Both the position numbers and the translations under genes were made by a program. A stretch of 64,000 nucleotides of DNA from assembly GCF_021389935.1 (NCBI RefSeq), contig NZ_CP089979.1, positions 5,003,001 to 5,067,000 on the forward strand, read 5' to 3'. Of this stretch, positions 8,104-16,698 are shown piece after piece. The DNA is from Fulvivirga ligni (GTDB lineage: Bacteria; Bacteroidota; Bacteroidia; Cytophagales; Cyclobacteriaceae). Every line of letters starts with the position of its first letter. The first letter of the stretch is position 1. Under the pieces are notes generated by a model. That model searched no databases and had not been told where the DNA came from. It worked only from the letters and a program-made list of their open reading frames with translations.

Positions 8104-8548
8104 TACCGCTATTAGAGGGAGGTGGCTCATTCTTTATCTCAATCTCAGGATCAAAATAAAATTTCCCTTGCCCATTAATTGAAAAGTAGAAACCATATGC
8201 AGCCTTACTTCCAGTTGGCAAATCACCAACTACACCAGTCCAGGCATTGTCATCATCACCTGATTCTGGTGCCGGAGGAGTTGAAAAAAAATTCTCAGGT
8301 CCTTTGTCATCAAATGCTGTAAGCTCAACAGTATCATCATTATTGATGGCCGTCGGCTTCCATGTTACTTTTGCATTAGGTGGTACATTTGTCACCAAAT
8401 TAGTTGAACCTTGTCCTGTATCTTCAGTAGGATCATCATCCACTAAGTATACTACCGGGTCCTTCCCTTGTTCTGCATTTTTAATAGTAGATTGTGTGTC
8501 CACTATTACCAGGATATGCGCATCCGCATCTGTTTTAGCTATTGCCAT
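8096..8548 (-). CDS. AidA/PixA (inclusion body) family-like small protein
   Basis: A 150-aa soluble protein without signal peptide. Its N-terminus HILVIVDTQSTI and C-terminal pattern YGFYFSINGQGKFYFDPEIEI resemble the AidA/PixA inclusion-body family (VVDT near the start, a GYF-x-WDP-like end), but the match is from memory of the fold pattern, not a search, so the name is tentative. It is acidic and proline-rich in the middle. Its stop codon overlaps the start of the histidine kinase gene by 8 bp, so the two are almost certainly one transcript, suggesting it is either a co-expressed sensor partner or an unrelated passenger. Confidence 0.55.
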   Translation of the reverse strand: MAIAKTDADAHILVIVDTQSTIKNAEQGKDPVVYLVDDDPTEDTGQGSTNLVTNVPPNAKVTWKPTAINNDDTVELTAFDDKGPENFFSTPPAPESGDDDNAWTGVVGDLPTGSKAAYGFYFSINGQGKFYFDPEIEIKNEPPPSNSGNG

Positions 8549-8575
8549 TTGCTATAAACTTTAAGGTTTAAAAAG

Positions 8576-8594
8576 TTAAGTTTTGAAAACTTAA
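8576..8594. promoter_or_regulatory. Perfect palindrome upstream of the AidA-like/kinase operon
   Basis: TTAAGTTTT-G-AAAACTTAA is a perfect 9+1+9 inverted repeat, 28 bp upstream of the AidA-like start codon. It also lies 75 bp beyond the stop of oligoendopeptidase F, which is on the same strand, so it could end that... transcript only if transcription came from the other side; an operator for the small operon is the better reading. No T-run follows it. Confidence 0.45.
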
Positions 8595-8668
8595 GTTTAG
8601 CTAAAATGCACGTCAGATCAAATATTATATGCATTAAATGAATAAAAAATATTAATACCTTAATTTAA

Positions 8669-10396
8669 TCAAACAATTTTATTCATTTCATCATGCACAA
8701 AATCCATCAACTCTTTGATGTATTTTTTACTGAAATCGAACTTGATATGCGCCGCCTCATATACCTCTGGTATGGAGCGAGTATAGCCGAGTTTCAGAGC
8801 ATTCATATACCCCTCTAAACCTTTCTGATTATCCTCCTTAAAATTTTTCCATACTGCTACCGCTCCTAACTGTGCCATGCCATATTCAATATAATAAAAT
8901 GGCACTTCATATAGGTGCAACTGCTTCTGCCAAAGGTAGTTTTTATTCTCTTCTAAACCATTCCAGTCTGTAACATCATCAGTGAAAGCTTCGAATATTT
9001 CTATCCATGCTTTACTTCTTTCTTCCTCCGTGTGGTTCGGATTTTCATAAATCCAATGTTGGAATTTATCTATGGTAGCCACCCATGGTAAGGTCTCAAT
9101 AATTTGTTCAAGATGCTCTTTCTTAGCTCTGTTTAAATCTTCTTCGTTATCAAAGAAAAGATCCCAGTGATCCATGGAGATCAGTTCCATACTCATGGAA
9201 GCAAGCTCCGCCACTTCACTAGGTGTATGTTTAAAGTCAGTAAGCTCCAAATCACGGGTAAGGAAGCTATGAACAGCATGACCACCTTCATGAAGGATAG
9301 TTACCATATCTCTTAAGGTAGAGGTAGCATTCATAAAAATGAACGGCACACCAATCTCTGCCAATGGGTAATTATAACCTCCAGGAGCCTTGCCCTTTCT
9401 GCTTTCCAGATCCAAATGTCCCATGGTATCCATTATAGAAAGGCACTGCCCTAAGAACGGATCCAGACGCTTAAAGCATTCTATGGTTTTATTAGTCAAA
9501 TCTTTACTTGAAGTGAATGGCTTTAAAGCCTCTCTGTTTTTAGGGTCAACAGCTTTATCCCACGGTCTAAGCTTATCTACTCCGAGCTGTGCCTTTCTGG
9601 CCTTCGCCTGCTCACTGAGCATAGGCACCACTTCGGCTTTCACTGAGGCATGAAAATCAAAACAGTCTTGTGGCGTGTAATCAAAACGGCCCATAGACTT
9701 AAATTTATAGTCTCTGAAGTTATCGAAACCAGCGTTTTTAGCCGCCTTATCTCTCAGCTGAATAAGCGTAGTGTACAACTCATTCAGTTTATCTTTATCC
9801 TGTAGCCTTCTGGCAGCTATCTTATGATAAACTTCTTCACGCTTAACTCTATCTGGCGATTGTAGAATAACGGCTGCCTGCTGTAAAGTAAGCTCTTCGC
9901 CGTCCAGCTCTACAGTCATAGCGCCATTGATCTGACCAAACTTTTGCGTTTCAGTCTGGATTTGAGTAAATACCTCAATATTCTCTTCTCTAAATATCTC
10001 AATATCCTTTCTCAGACTTCTGATCATGATATCAAAACCTTCCTCCTGTTCCAGCTCTTTCAGAAACTCGCTCTCAACGGCCTTTCTATTCAATTTATCG
10101 GAAAAAGGAGCAATCTTAGGCTGAATATTCTGCACAAAATGCTGATAGGCCTTTACATTATCCTCGTTATCCGTGTACCTGGTCATGTTAATATATCTCC
10201 AGGCCATATCCTCAGATATGATAGACTCCAATTCACTTCGATCTTTCAGCCAGGTGCGTAACTCATCTTTAGAGTTAACTTCTCTATTCAAAAGATCGGT
10301 ATAATATGGTTCAAGTCCCTCCCAGTTATCTACTTTAAAGTCTTCTGGTAAGAAGGTCCTCGGGTTTCTTTCTGGTATGGTTATGTTGGTTTTCAT
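8669..10396 (-). CDS. pepF: Oligoendopeptidase F (M3 family zinc metallopeptidase)
   Basis: This cytosolic peptidase of 575 aa cleaves short peptides. The zinc-binding motif is HEGGHAVHSF: His369, Glu370 and His373, with the third ligand expected in ELASMSMELIS about 25 residues later. The surrounding ILHEGGHAVH and the C-terminal QKQLHLYEVPFYYIEYGMAQLGA are typical of the oligoendopeptidase F branch. The start ATG at 10396 is followed by MKTNITIPERNPRTFLP, matching the family. Upstream lies a 230-bp AT-rich tandem repeat array and then the reductase gene on the same strand. Confidence 0.94.
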   Translation of the reverse strand: MKTNITIPERNPRTFLPEDFKVDNWEGLEPYYTDLLNREVNSKDELRTWLKDRSELESIISEDMAWRYINMTRYTDNEDNVKAYQHFVQNIQPKIAPFSDKLNRKAVESEFLKELEQEEGFDIMIRSLRKDIEIFREENIEVFTQIQTETQKFGQINGAMTVELDGEELTLQQAAVILQSPDRVKREEVYHKIAARRLQDKDKLNELYTTLIQLRDKAAKNAGFDNFRDYKFKSMGRFDYTPQDCFDFHASVKAEVVPMLSEQAKARKAQLGVDKLRPWDKAVDPKNREALKPFTSSKDLTNKTIECFKRLDPFLGQCLSIMDTMGHLDLESRKGKAPGGYNYPLAEIGVPFIFMNATSTLRDMVTILHEGGHAVHSFLTRDLELTDFKHTPSEVAELASMSMELISMDHWDLFFDNEEDLNRAKKEHLEQIIETLPWVATIDKFQHWIYENPNHTEEERSKAWIEIFEAFTDDVTDWNGLEENKNYLWQKQLHLYEVPFYYIEYGMAQLGAVAVWKNFKEDNQKGLEGYMNALKLGYTRSIPEVYEAAHIKFDFSKKYIKELMDFVHDEMNKIV

Positions 10397-10423
10397 TTTT
10401 CTTTTTGTTTTGGTTGAGGTTGT

Positions 10424-10538
10424 TGTTATTGGTTATTGAGTTATTGGGTTATTGAGTTATTGGGTTATTGAGTTATTGGTTATTGAGTTATTGGGTTATT
10501 GGTTATTGGTTATTGGGTTATTGGGTTATTGGGTTATT
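10424..10538. repeat. GTTATTG-type short tandem repeat array (left half)
   Basis: About 115 bp made of variants of GGTTATTG and GAGTTATTG. It lies directly upstream of the oligoendopeptidase start. The unit is complementary in part to the ACTCAATA unit of the array to its right, so the two halves can form a long imperfect hairpin. Confidence 0.85.
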
Positions 10539-10545
10539 TCTTTTT

Positions 10546-10649
10546 ACTCAATACTCATTACTAACTACTCATTACTAACTACTCAATACTATTTACTCAA
10601 TACTCATTACTAACTACTCAATACTATTTACTCAATACTCATTACTAAC
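10546..10649. repeat. 35-bp tandem repeat array (right half)
   Basis: Units of about 35 bp beginning ACTCAATACTCATTACTAAC and ending ACTCAATACTATTT occur two and a half times, preceded by a related 49-bp variant. Together with the left array it fills almost the whole gap between the reductase stop and the oligoendopeptidase start. Identical-looking copies point to slippage or recombination and probable length variation between strains. Confidence 0.85.
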
Positions 10650-10661
10650 AACTATACCACC

Positions 10662-11804
10662 TTAACCTATTTCAATAACTACATCATCGGTAAGTGGGTG
10701 GCCAACGCAGGTGAGTACATATCCTTCTTCTATTTCTGATTCGGATAGGCCTTCTTCTTCGTCTAGCTTCACTTTTCCTGATAAACATTTTCCTCTACAG
10801 GCCGTGCATAGTCCGCTTTGGCAACTGAATGGTAAGTCTATACCTAAATCAAGCGCTTTTTCAAGGATAGTGGTATCAGGCTCTACTTCAAACTTATGTT
10901 CTTCACCGGAGTAAATAACAGTTACTTCTCTGGTTACAATCTCATCTGAAGATGGTTCTGCTCCTTCGGCTTTCAATTCTTTATCGATTGTTCCGGCTAC
11001 GAAGCTTTCTTTAAATATTTTAGACTTCTCTATTTTCTGCTCTTCCAATAGCTTCTGCACGTTTACCATCATCCCTTCTGGTCCGCACATGAGGTAAGTA
11101 GTTTTTTCTACACCCCAGCTAGGTATTCTTTCGAAGATCTTAAGCAGCATGTCATGGTTAAGCAAACCAGAATGTCCTTGCCAGTTCATAGGCGCCTGGT
11201 CCAGCACATGGATTACGTGGATACGACCTTCATAGTCAAGCTCCATTTTTTCTAGTGTGCTTTTGAAAATTACACTTTCAATATCCCTATTGCAGTAGAT
11301 CAATGAAATGATACTATCAGGCTCCTGCGTTAATAATGATTTTGCGATAGACATCATAGGTGTAATACCGCTACCGCCAGCAAACATTACCAAATGCCTT
11401 TTATTAGTTGAAGCAAATTCGGTAGTAAAAACTCCCATGGGCTCCATAATTTTCACAGCATCACCTTTTTTCAGGTTATCGGGTAGCCAGTTAGAAACTA
11501 ATCCATCTTCTACACGCTTTACTGTAACCGCTGGTTGATCATCTACAAATGGTGAAGAACATAGAGAATAAGCCCTTCTTACTTCCTTTCCATTGATAGG
11601 CAAGATGAGCGTAAGAAACTGCCCTGACTTATAGTTGATTCCATTAGCAGGCTTTTCAAATACAATTGTGATTGCATCCTTAGTTTCCTGAATAATATCT
11701 GCCACTGTTAAGTTCATGTATCTGTCTGAGCTGGTAGTAGCTGCTGCAGGTGTAGTTTTATTCTCTTCTTTATCTTTATTCTTCTTAAAAAAATTAAATG
11801 CCAT
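10662..11804 (-). CDS. Flavin/2Fe-2S ferredoxin-NAD(P)H reductase (PaaE/Hmp-type)
   Basis: This 380-aa electron-transfer protein has three modules. The FAD domain (about residues 30-130) contains RAYSLCSS; the NAD(P)-binding domain has FAGGSGITPMMS (about residues 142-153) and the late CGPEGMM; the C-terminal plant-type 2Fe-2S ferredoxin domain has CQSGLCTACRGKC and a fourth Cys in YVLTCVGHP. It resembles the reductase of phenylacetyl-CoA epoxidase (PaaE), but no paaABCD genes are nearby, so the partner oxygenase or acceptor is unknown. A short lysine-rich, TPAAATT-type linker precedes the FAD domain. The start at 11804 is the only reasonable ATG. Confidence 0.88.
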   Translation of the reverse strand: MAFNFFKKNKDKEENKTTPAAATTSSDRYMNLTVADIIQETKDAITIVFEKPANGINYKSGQFLTLILPINGKEVRRAYSLCSSPFVDDQPAVTVKRVEDGLVSNWLPDNLKKGDAVKIMEPMGVFTTEFASTNKRHLVMFAGGSGITPMMSIAKSLLTQEPDSIISLIYCNRDIESVIFKSTLEKMELDYEGRIHVIHVLDQAPMNWQGHSGLLNHDMLLKIFERIPSWGVEKTTYLMCGPEGMMVNVQKLLEEQKIEKSKIFKESFVAGTIDKELKAEGAEPSSDEIVTREVTVIYSGEEHKFEVEPDTTILEKALDLGIDLPFSCQSGLCTACRGKCLSGKVKLDEEEGLSESEIEEGYVLTCVGHPLTDDVVIEIG

Positions 11805-11958
11805 TGTTTCTGCTTTAAATCATCTTATTCTTCAACACCCTAAATTGCTTAGAGTTTAAGAAAGCACATTTCTGCTTCCCTGAACAAAACTACATAAATT
11901 GGAAAAAATGGATGTGATTTAATCCTCATTTCTTAAAGCCAGCTACGTTGTATTTTAT

Positions 11959-11966
11959 TAATTTTG
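11959..11966 (+). promoter_or_regulatory. -7 promoter box of purB
   Basis: TAATTTTG matches TAnnTTTG exactly and ends 25 bp before the purB ATG. I see no convincing TTG-type -33 box at 19-21 bp. Confidence 0.5.
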
Positions 11967-11991
11967 CGCTTCTTTAATTCAAACATTTAAG

Positions 11992-13335
11992 ATGGACTTA
12001 AATACACTTACCGCACTTTCACCGATAGACGGAAGATACAGAAGACACACAGCCACATTAGCCCCTTATTTGTCAGAGTTTGGGCTGATAAAATATCGCG
12101 TATGGGTAGAAATAGAATATTTCATAGCCTTATGCGAAGCTGAGGTGCCACAGTTAAAAAACTTTGATCAATCACTATTTAATCAGTTAAGAGACATCTA
12201 CAAAAACTTTTCTGAGGATGATGCCCTGAAGATCAAAGACACCGAAAAGATCACCAACCATGACGTAAAAGCGGTAGAGTACTTCATTAAAGAAAAATTT
12301 GATGCTATAGGCATAAGTGAATTCAAAGAATACATTCACTTTGGTCTTACTTCGCAAGACATAAACAACACGGCTATTCCTCTTTCATTAAAGCATTCGC
12401 TTGAAACAGTGGTTCTTCCATTAATTTCAAGTATCAATGCTAAAATTGAAGAGTATGCTGAGCTTTGGAAAGATATACCAATGCTTGCTAAAACTCACGG
12501 ACAGCCGGCATCTCCTACACGTCTGGGAAAAGAGTTTAAGGTGTTTTCTGCCAGAGTAATGAAGCAGTTGGAATTGCTCAGCGCTGTACCATATTCAGCA
12601 AAATTCGGTGGAGCAACAGGTAATTTCAACGCACACCATGTGGCATATCCTTATTCTGACTGGGTTAGTTTTGGCAATAAATTCGTGAAAGATTATTTAG
12701 GTCTTGAGCGCAGTCATCCTACTACTCAGATTGAGCATTATGATAATTTGGCCGCTTTATTTGATGGATTAAAAAGAATAAATACCATCCTTATTGACTT
12801 TAGCCGCGATGTATGGCAGTATGTTTCATCAAACTATTTCAAGCAAAAGATAAAAGCTGGTGAAATTGGTTCTTCAGCGATGCCTCACAAGGTAAATCCT
12901 ATTGATTTTGAGAATGCTGAAGGTAATTTAGGCATGGCTAACGCTATTTTCGAGCATCTTTCCGCCAAATTACCTATTTCAAGATTACAGCGAGACCTTA
13001 CAGACTCTACAGTATTAAGAAATGTGAGTGTACCTTTAGCACATACCTTGATTGCTTTGAAATCATTAGAAAAAGGACTAGGTAAGCTTGAGCTGAATGA
13101 AGCTGCACTTAAAGCCGATTTAGATGAAAACTGGGCGGTGGTAGCTGAGGCTATCCAGACCATTTTGAGAAGAGAGGGATATCCAAAACCTTATGAGGCT
13201 TTGAAAGACCTTACCAGAACTAATGAGGCTATCACTGAAAAGACTATTAAGTCATTTATTGAAACGCTAAATGTTAGTGAAGAAGTAAAAGCTGAGTTAA
13301 GAGTGATCACACCATATAACTACACAGGATTATAA
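11992..13335 (+). CDS. purB: Adenylosuccinate lyase
   Basis: The enzyme acts twice in purine synthesis, releasing fumarate from SAICAR and from adenylosuccinate. The 447-aa sequence has the fumarase/aspartase superfamily signature GSSAMPHKVNP, with the catalytic serine loop at Ser294-Ser295. It also has the other conserved blocks: HFGLTSQDINNTA around residue 117 and TLAKTHGQPASPT-like KTHGQPASPTRLG around 170. The N-terminus LTALSPIDGRYRR is characteristic of the E. coli-type branch. The gene stands alone with its own promoter and a strong terminator 20 bp downstream. Confidence 0.97.
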   Translation: MDLNTLTALSPIDGRYRRHTATLAPYLSEFGLIKYRVWVEIEYFIALCEAEVPQLKNFDQSLFNQLRDIYKNFSEDDALKIKDTEKITNHDVKAVEYFIKEKFDAIGISEFKEYIHFGLTSQDINNTAIPLSLKHSLETVVLPLISSINAKIEEYAELWKDIPMLAKTHGQPASPTRLGKEFKVFSARVMKQLELLSAVPYSAKFGGATGNFNAHHVAYPYSDWVSFGNKFVKDYLGLERSHPTTQIEHYDNLAALFDGLKRINTILIDFSRDVWQYVSSNYFKQKIKAGEIGSSAMPHKVNPIDFENAEGNLGMANAIFEHLSAKLPISRLQRDLTDSTVLRNVSVPLAHTLIALKSLEKGLGKLELNEAALKADLDENWAVVAEAIQTILRREGYPKPYEALKDLTRTNEAITEKTIKSFIETLNVSEEVKAELRVITPYNYTGL

Positions 13336-13355
13336 TCGCCCATTTGATATAAATG

Positions 13356-13390
13356 AAAAGCCCGTGATTCTTACTGAATCACGGGCTTTT
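13356..13390. terminator. Terminator after purB (bidirectional)
   Basis: AAAAGCCCGTGATTC and its exact complement form a 15-bp stem with a TTACT loop; the 3' side ends in TTTT and the 5' side in AAAA, so it can serve purB and the converging small gene. Confidence 0.92.
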
Positions 13391-13440
13391 CTATTTTAGA
13401 TATTTCATTCAAACGTATCCATTAAATATTCTCTCACGGC

Positions 13441-13845
13441 CTAACCTACAAAGTCACCAGTCTGCTGCTTGCACTCCTTTCTTTTCTTCTTGAGCTTAAA
13501 CTTCCAGAATGGTCCATTTTTAAAAGTGATCTTCACTTTCGCACCAAAATTATGAATCAGCCTTTCAAAGCCATTCATTGAGAGCTTTTCACGCTTTGGC
13601 TGAACCACGTATTCAAAGCCCATATCTCTGGTTACATCTTGCAAACACCGGTTTCCTAAAAGCAATCCTTTGGTATTTGTTTTAATAATACTCACCAAAT
13701 GCTCATTCTTATAATCCTTTTTCTTGGATTTATAAGTAGGTTCCAGGCTAGTAGTACTTGTATTTCCAAAGTCCAACTTATCTTGAGCCAAAGCTCCCCC
13801 CATCGTCAAAATCAACATCAGTAAGCTGAATATGCATTTTTCCAT
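13441..13845 (-). CDS. Small secreted basic protein, unknown function
   Basis: The 134-aa product has a signal peptide (MEKCIFSLLMLILTMGGALA, cut before QD). The mature part is strongly basic, with KSKKKDYK and WKFKLKKKRKECK stretches and two cysteines (NRCLQD, KECKQQ) that could form a disulphide. I recognise no family. It lies 39 bp upstream of... on the same strand as the TolC gene start but downstream of that operon, so it may be the last, loosely coupled gene of the export operon. The real-gene case rests on the signal peptide and on the terminator shared with purB. Confidence 0.7.
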   Translation of the reverse strand: MEKCIFSLLMLILTMGGALAQDKLDFGNTSTTSLEPTYKSKKKDYKNEHLVSIIKTNTKGLLLGNRCLQDVTRDMGFEYVVQPKREKLSMNGFERLIHNFGAKVKITFKNGPFWKFKLKKKRKECKQQTGDFVG

Positions 13846-13883
13846 ACTACAAAGATAAGGAAATAATCACTTGAAAATCACCA

Positions 13884-15326
13884 CTATTCGTGAGTATAAA
13901 GCAACTTATTAGCCTCAAAATCATATAAGGTCAGACGTCTTAAGTTGAAATATGCCGACCAAAAGGCCTGTAAAGCACTGATATATGCCCTTTTAGCATC
14001 ATCTTTTTCTGTTTGGGCTATATTAAGGTTAGTAATATCAATTTTACCAATTAAATAGCGATTTTGAGCCACAGTATATCTTTCCTGAGCCACCTCATCA
14101 GACTTTTTAGTAATTTCAAGACGCGTTCTCAATACATCAAACTGCCTTACCTGCGTGAGAATTTCCTGCTCAAAAGTCTGCTCATCCTGGGCAATAGTAT
14201 AGTCTACCAATCGCTGATTAGCTATAGCAGTACGCATTCTGGACTTGTTTCGTCCCCAATCTAAAATAGGAATATCGAAAGTGATGTTCGCTCTCACCTG
14301 ATTATTGGGATCTATGTAAAGATTATCGACATCTGAACTGGCATTATTACTACCGTAAGATGCCCTCAAGTTTGTCTGAAACCTATTGGCCCTGGCTTGC
14401 GCCACTTCCCTTTGTGCCTCCAATTTCCTTCGCTCAAACGCTATATAATCTGCTCTATTCTGTCGGGCGTACTCCAAAGCTTCTCCCAGCTTCACCTCAA
14501 ACTCTGGAATATAATCTGGCAACACCAATTGTATTGATTCATCTCCCGACAATCCAATATATGTCCTTAAAAGCAACCTGGAAGTTTCCATATCTAATTG
14601 AGCTTCAGCCACATCTTCCCTGGATCTCAACAGCTGCAATTCCACTTGTAAAAGTTTATCCTTCGAAGTGGTACCAATGTTGTACCTCCCTTGCTCAATT
14701 TTATAGATAGTATCATTGTTAGCCAGGTTAAACTGGGCAATCTGCAAATTGATTTGAGCTGATAGATAAGCAAAAAACCTGTCTACAGCTACTGAAGAGA
14801 TAGATTCCATTTCTTCTACATAACTGCGCTTAGACTCTTCAAATCTTAAAGGTTCTGTTCTATTATCCCATCTTAAGCTGTTAAAACCAAAAAGCGGCTG
14901 TTCTAACAGCACATTGAAAAGCGTAGTATTATACTGTGTTAAATCTCTCTGAATATCTTTGAAATGGCTAAGGTTAGAGTTAACAGATATTGTACCCCCA
15001 GTCCATTTTAAAGGTTGTTCCACACCTAAATTCACGTAGGAATTTATTTGCTCTCTACTTTGAAAAACGATGGTACCATCATCTAACCTATTACTAAAAT
15101 AATCCAGGTTATAGTCTGGTGCTGAACCACTTAATCTCAATTGTGGATTATAATTAGATCGGTATGACCGGTACTGCCAATAAAGGTTTTCCTTTAGTGT
15201 TTCTGCCCTTTTAGCGGCCGGAGACTGTGCCTGAGCCCTGTCAATGATATTTTCCAGGGTGTAAACAGTCTGCGCATGTGCTGTAGCCACTGCAGCAATG
15301 AATAAAAAAGTTAGTAAATATCTCAT
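13884..15326 (-). CDS. TolC family outer-membrane efflux protein
   Basis: A 480-aa outer-membrane channel with a signal peptide (MRYLLTFLFIAAVATAHA, before QT). It has two outer-membrane-efflux-protein repeats, recognisable from the long helical stretches (ESKRSYVEEMESISSVAVDR and AQERYTVAQNRYLIGKIDITN) and from VEQPLKWTGG-like barrel strands. In complex with the adaptor and permease encoded just upstream it would form a tripartite exporter. Only 7 bp separate it from the permease gene, so the three genes form one operon (adaptor, permease, TolC). The substrate is not deducible. Confidence 0.9.
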   Translation of the reverse strand: MRYLLTFLFIAAVATAHAQTVYTLENIIDRAQAQSPAAKRAETLKENLYWQYRSYRSNYNPQLRLSGSAPDYNLDYFSNRLDDGTIVFQSREQINSYVNLGVEQPLKWTGGTISVNSNLSHFKDIQRDLTQYNTTLFNVLLEQPLFGFNSLRWDNRTEPLRFEESKRSYVEEMESISSVAVDRFFAYLSAQINLQIAQFNLANNDTIYKIEQGRYNIGTTSKDKLLQVELQLLRSREDVAEAQLDMETSRLLLRTYIGLSGDESIQLVLPDYIPEFEVKLGEALEYARQNRADYIAFERRKLEAQREVAQARANRFQTNLRASYGSNNASSDVDNLYIDPNNQVRANITFDIPILDWGRNKSRMRTAIANQRLVDYTIAQDEQTFEQEILTQVRQFDVLRTRLEITKKSDEVAQERYTVAQNRYLIGKIDITNLNIAQTEKDDAKRAYISALQAFWSAYFNLRRLTLYDFEANKLLYTHE

Positions 15327-15333
15327 GGTGTAA

Positions 15334-16689
15334 TTACTCGTATCTTAATGATGAAATAGGATCTTGTTGTGCTGCTCTACGGGCTGGTGCTATACCAAAG
15401 ATAAGCCCAACCGTGGCCGCTACTCCGAAGGATAATATGATAGAAGTGATGGACACAATAGTTGGAATATCCGCGAACTCGGACACCACATAAGCCAGCG
15501 TCACCCCTAGAATAATTCCAATAATACCTCCTGTAACACTGATCATTACAGACTCGAAAAGAAACTGATTTACTATGTCACTCTTCCTAGCTCCAAGGGA
15601 TAATCTCAAACCTATCTCCTTTATCCTTTCTAAAACCGATGCCAGCATGATATTCATAATACCAATACCGCCAACCAGTAGCGAAATGCCGGCAATGGCT
15701 CCAAGTACATAGTTGAAGATGTCATTGGTTCTTTGCTGCTGTTTTAGTAAAAGCTCCGGAATTTCAATTTCAAAATCTACCACATCGAAATGGCGCCTTT
15801 GTAACATTCTGGAAAGCACATCTGCTGTTGGGTTAAGCAGCTGTGTTTCATCCACTTGCACCACCAATCTATCTAACTGATTGTAGTTTTCTCTTTCAGC
15901 TTCTTCCTCAGCAGACTCATCCGTGCCTCCACGACCAAAGCTGGCCTGGTTAGCCTGCTGGATCATAGCTTGCGTAATCAAATCTCTATTTCTATACCTG
16001 ATAAGTACCGTTTGAAGAGGCGTGTACACATCCATATTATAATCCCTGATTCCGAGGTTATTGATACTGTGTTCACTGATAATCCTTTCTTTCAACACCC
16101 CCACAATAGTGAGCCAGTTATTACCACACTTGATTGTTTTACCAATTGGGTCTTCAGTAGGAAAGAATTTGGCTTGGATAGATTTTCCAATGATGCAAAC
16201 CGGTGAACCACGTTTGAGTTGGTCATCATTAAACATCTTACCTTCCAAAAGTTCGAAGTTGGTAATCTTAAAATAGCTTGGCTCCACACCTACCAACTTT
16301 GCTGAACGGCGTACACCATTTTTGATAATATAGGTATCCAGAATAATCTCCGGACTAATGGTTTTCACCGCCGGAATGGCTCTTTTAATAGAACTGACGT
16401 CTCTAGTAGTTAACCCAGGAGAGAATTTTTTCTTTTGGCTACCAGCCTCACCTTCTGCCAGGTTCTCTTCCTTTTGCTCTACTATGGGTGATATTACAAT
16501 GTTATTAACACCCACTAACTTAATTTGCTCCAAAATCTCCTGCTGAGCTCCATTACCTATGGCTAACATGGCAATAACTGCCGCCACCCCAAATATGATT
16601 CCCAGCGCTGTAAGAATAGATCTGACACGGTTGGCCATAACAGCCTCCAGAGCAATGTAGAAATTTGCTAAAACTCTTTGATTAATCAT
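15334..16689 (-). CDS. MacB-like ABC transporter permease (no ATPase domain)
   Basis: A 451-aa inner-membrane protein of the MacB/FtsX superfamily. It has one N-terminal membrane segment (SILTALGIIFGVAAVIAMLAI, about residues 25-45), a periplasmic MacB_PCD domain of about 270 residues, and three C-terminal membrane segments starting at GGIGIMNIMLASV. The true MacB has an ATP-binding domain fused to its N-terminus; here it is absent. Such split permeases normally need a separate LolD-like ATPase, and none is encoded in this operon or elsewhere in the window. It belongs to the operon with the adaptor (9-bp gap) and TolC (7-bp gap). Confidence 0.9.
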   Translation of the reverse strand: MINQRVLANFYIALEAVMANRVRSILTALGIIFGVAAVIAMLAIGNGAQQEILEQIKLVGVNNIVISPIVEQKEENLAEGEAGSQKKKFSPGLTTRDVSSIKRAIPAVKTISPEIILDTYIIKNGVRRSAKLVGVEPSYFKITNFELLEGKMFNDDQLKRGSPVCIIGKSIQAKFFPTEDPIGKTIKCGNNWLTIVGVLKERIISEHSINNLGIRDYNMDVYTPLQTVLIRYRNRDLITQAMIQQANQASFGRGGTDESAEEEAERENYNQLDRLVVQVDETQLLNPTADVLSRMLQRRHFDVVDFEIEIPELLLKQQQRTNDIFNYVLGAIAGISLLVGGIGIMNIMLASVLERIKEIGLRLSLGARKSDIVNQFLFESVMISVTGGIIGIILGVTLAYVVSEFADIPTIVSITSIILSFGVAATVGLIFGIAPARRAAQQDPISSLRYE

Positions 16690-16698
16690 GCTTGCAAA

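Noticed and set aside
10424-10649. CRISPR array because of repeated units
   Set aside because: Units are adjacent, without unique spacers, and no cas genes are in the window.
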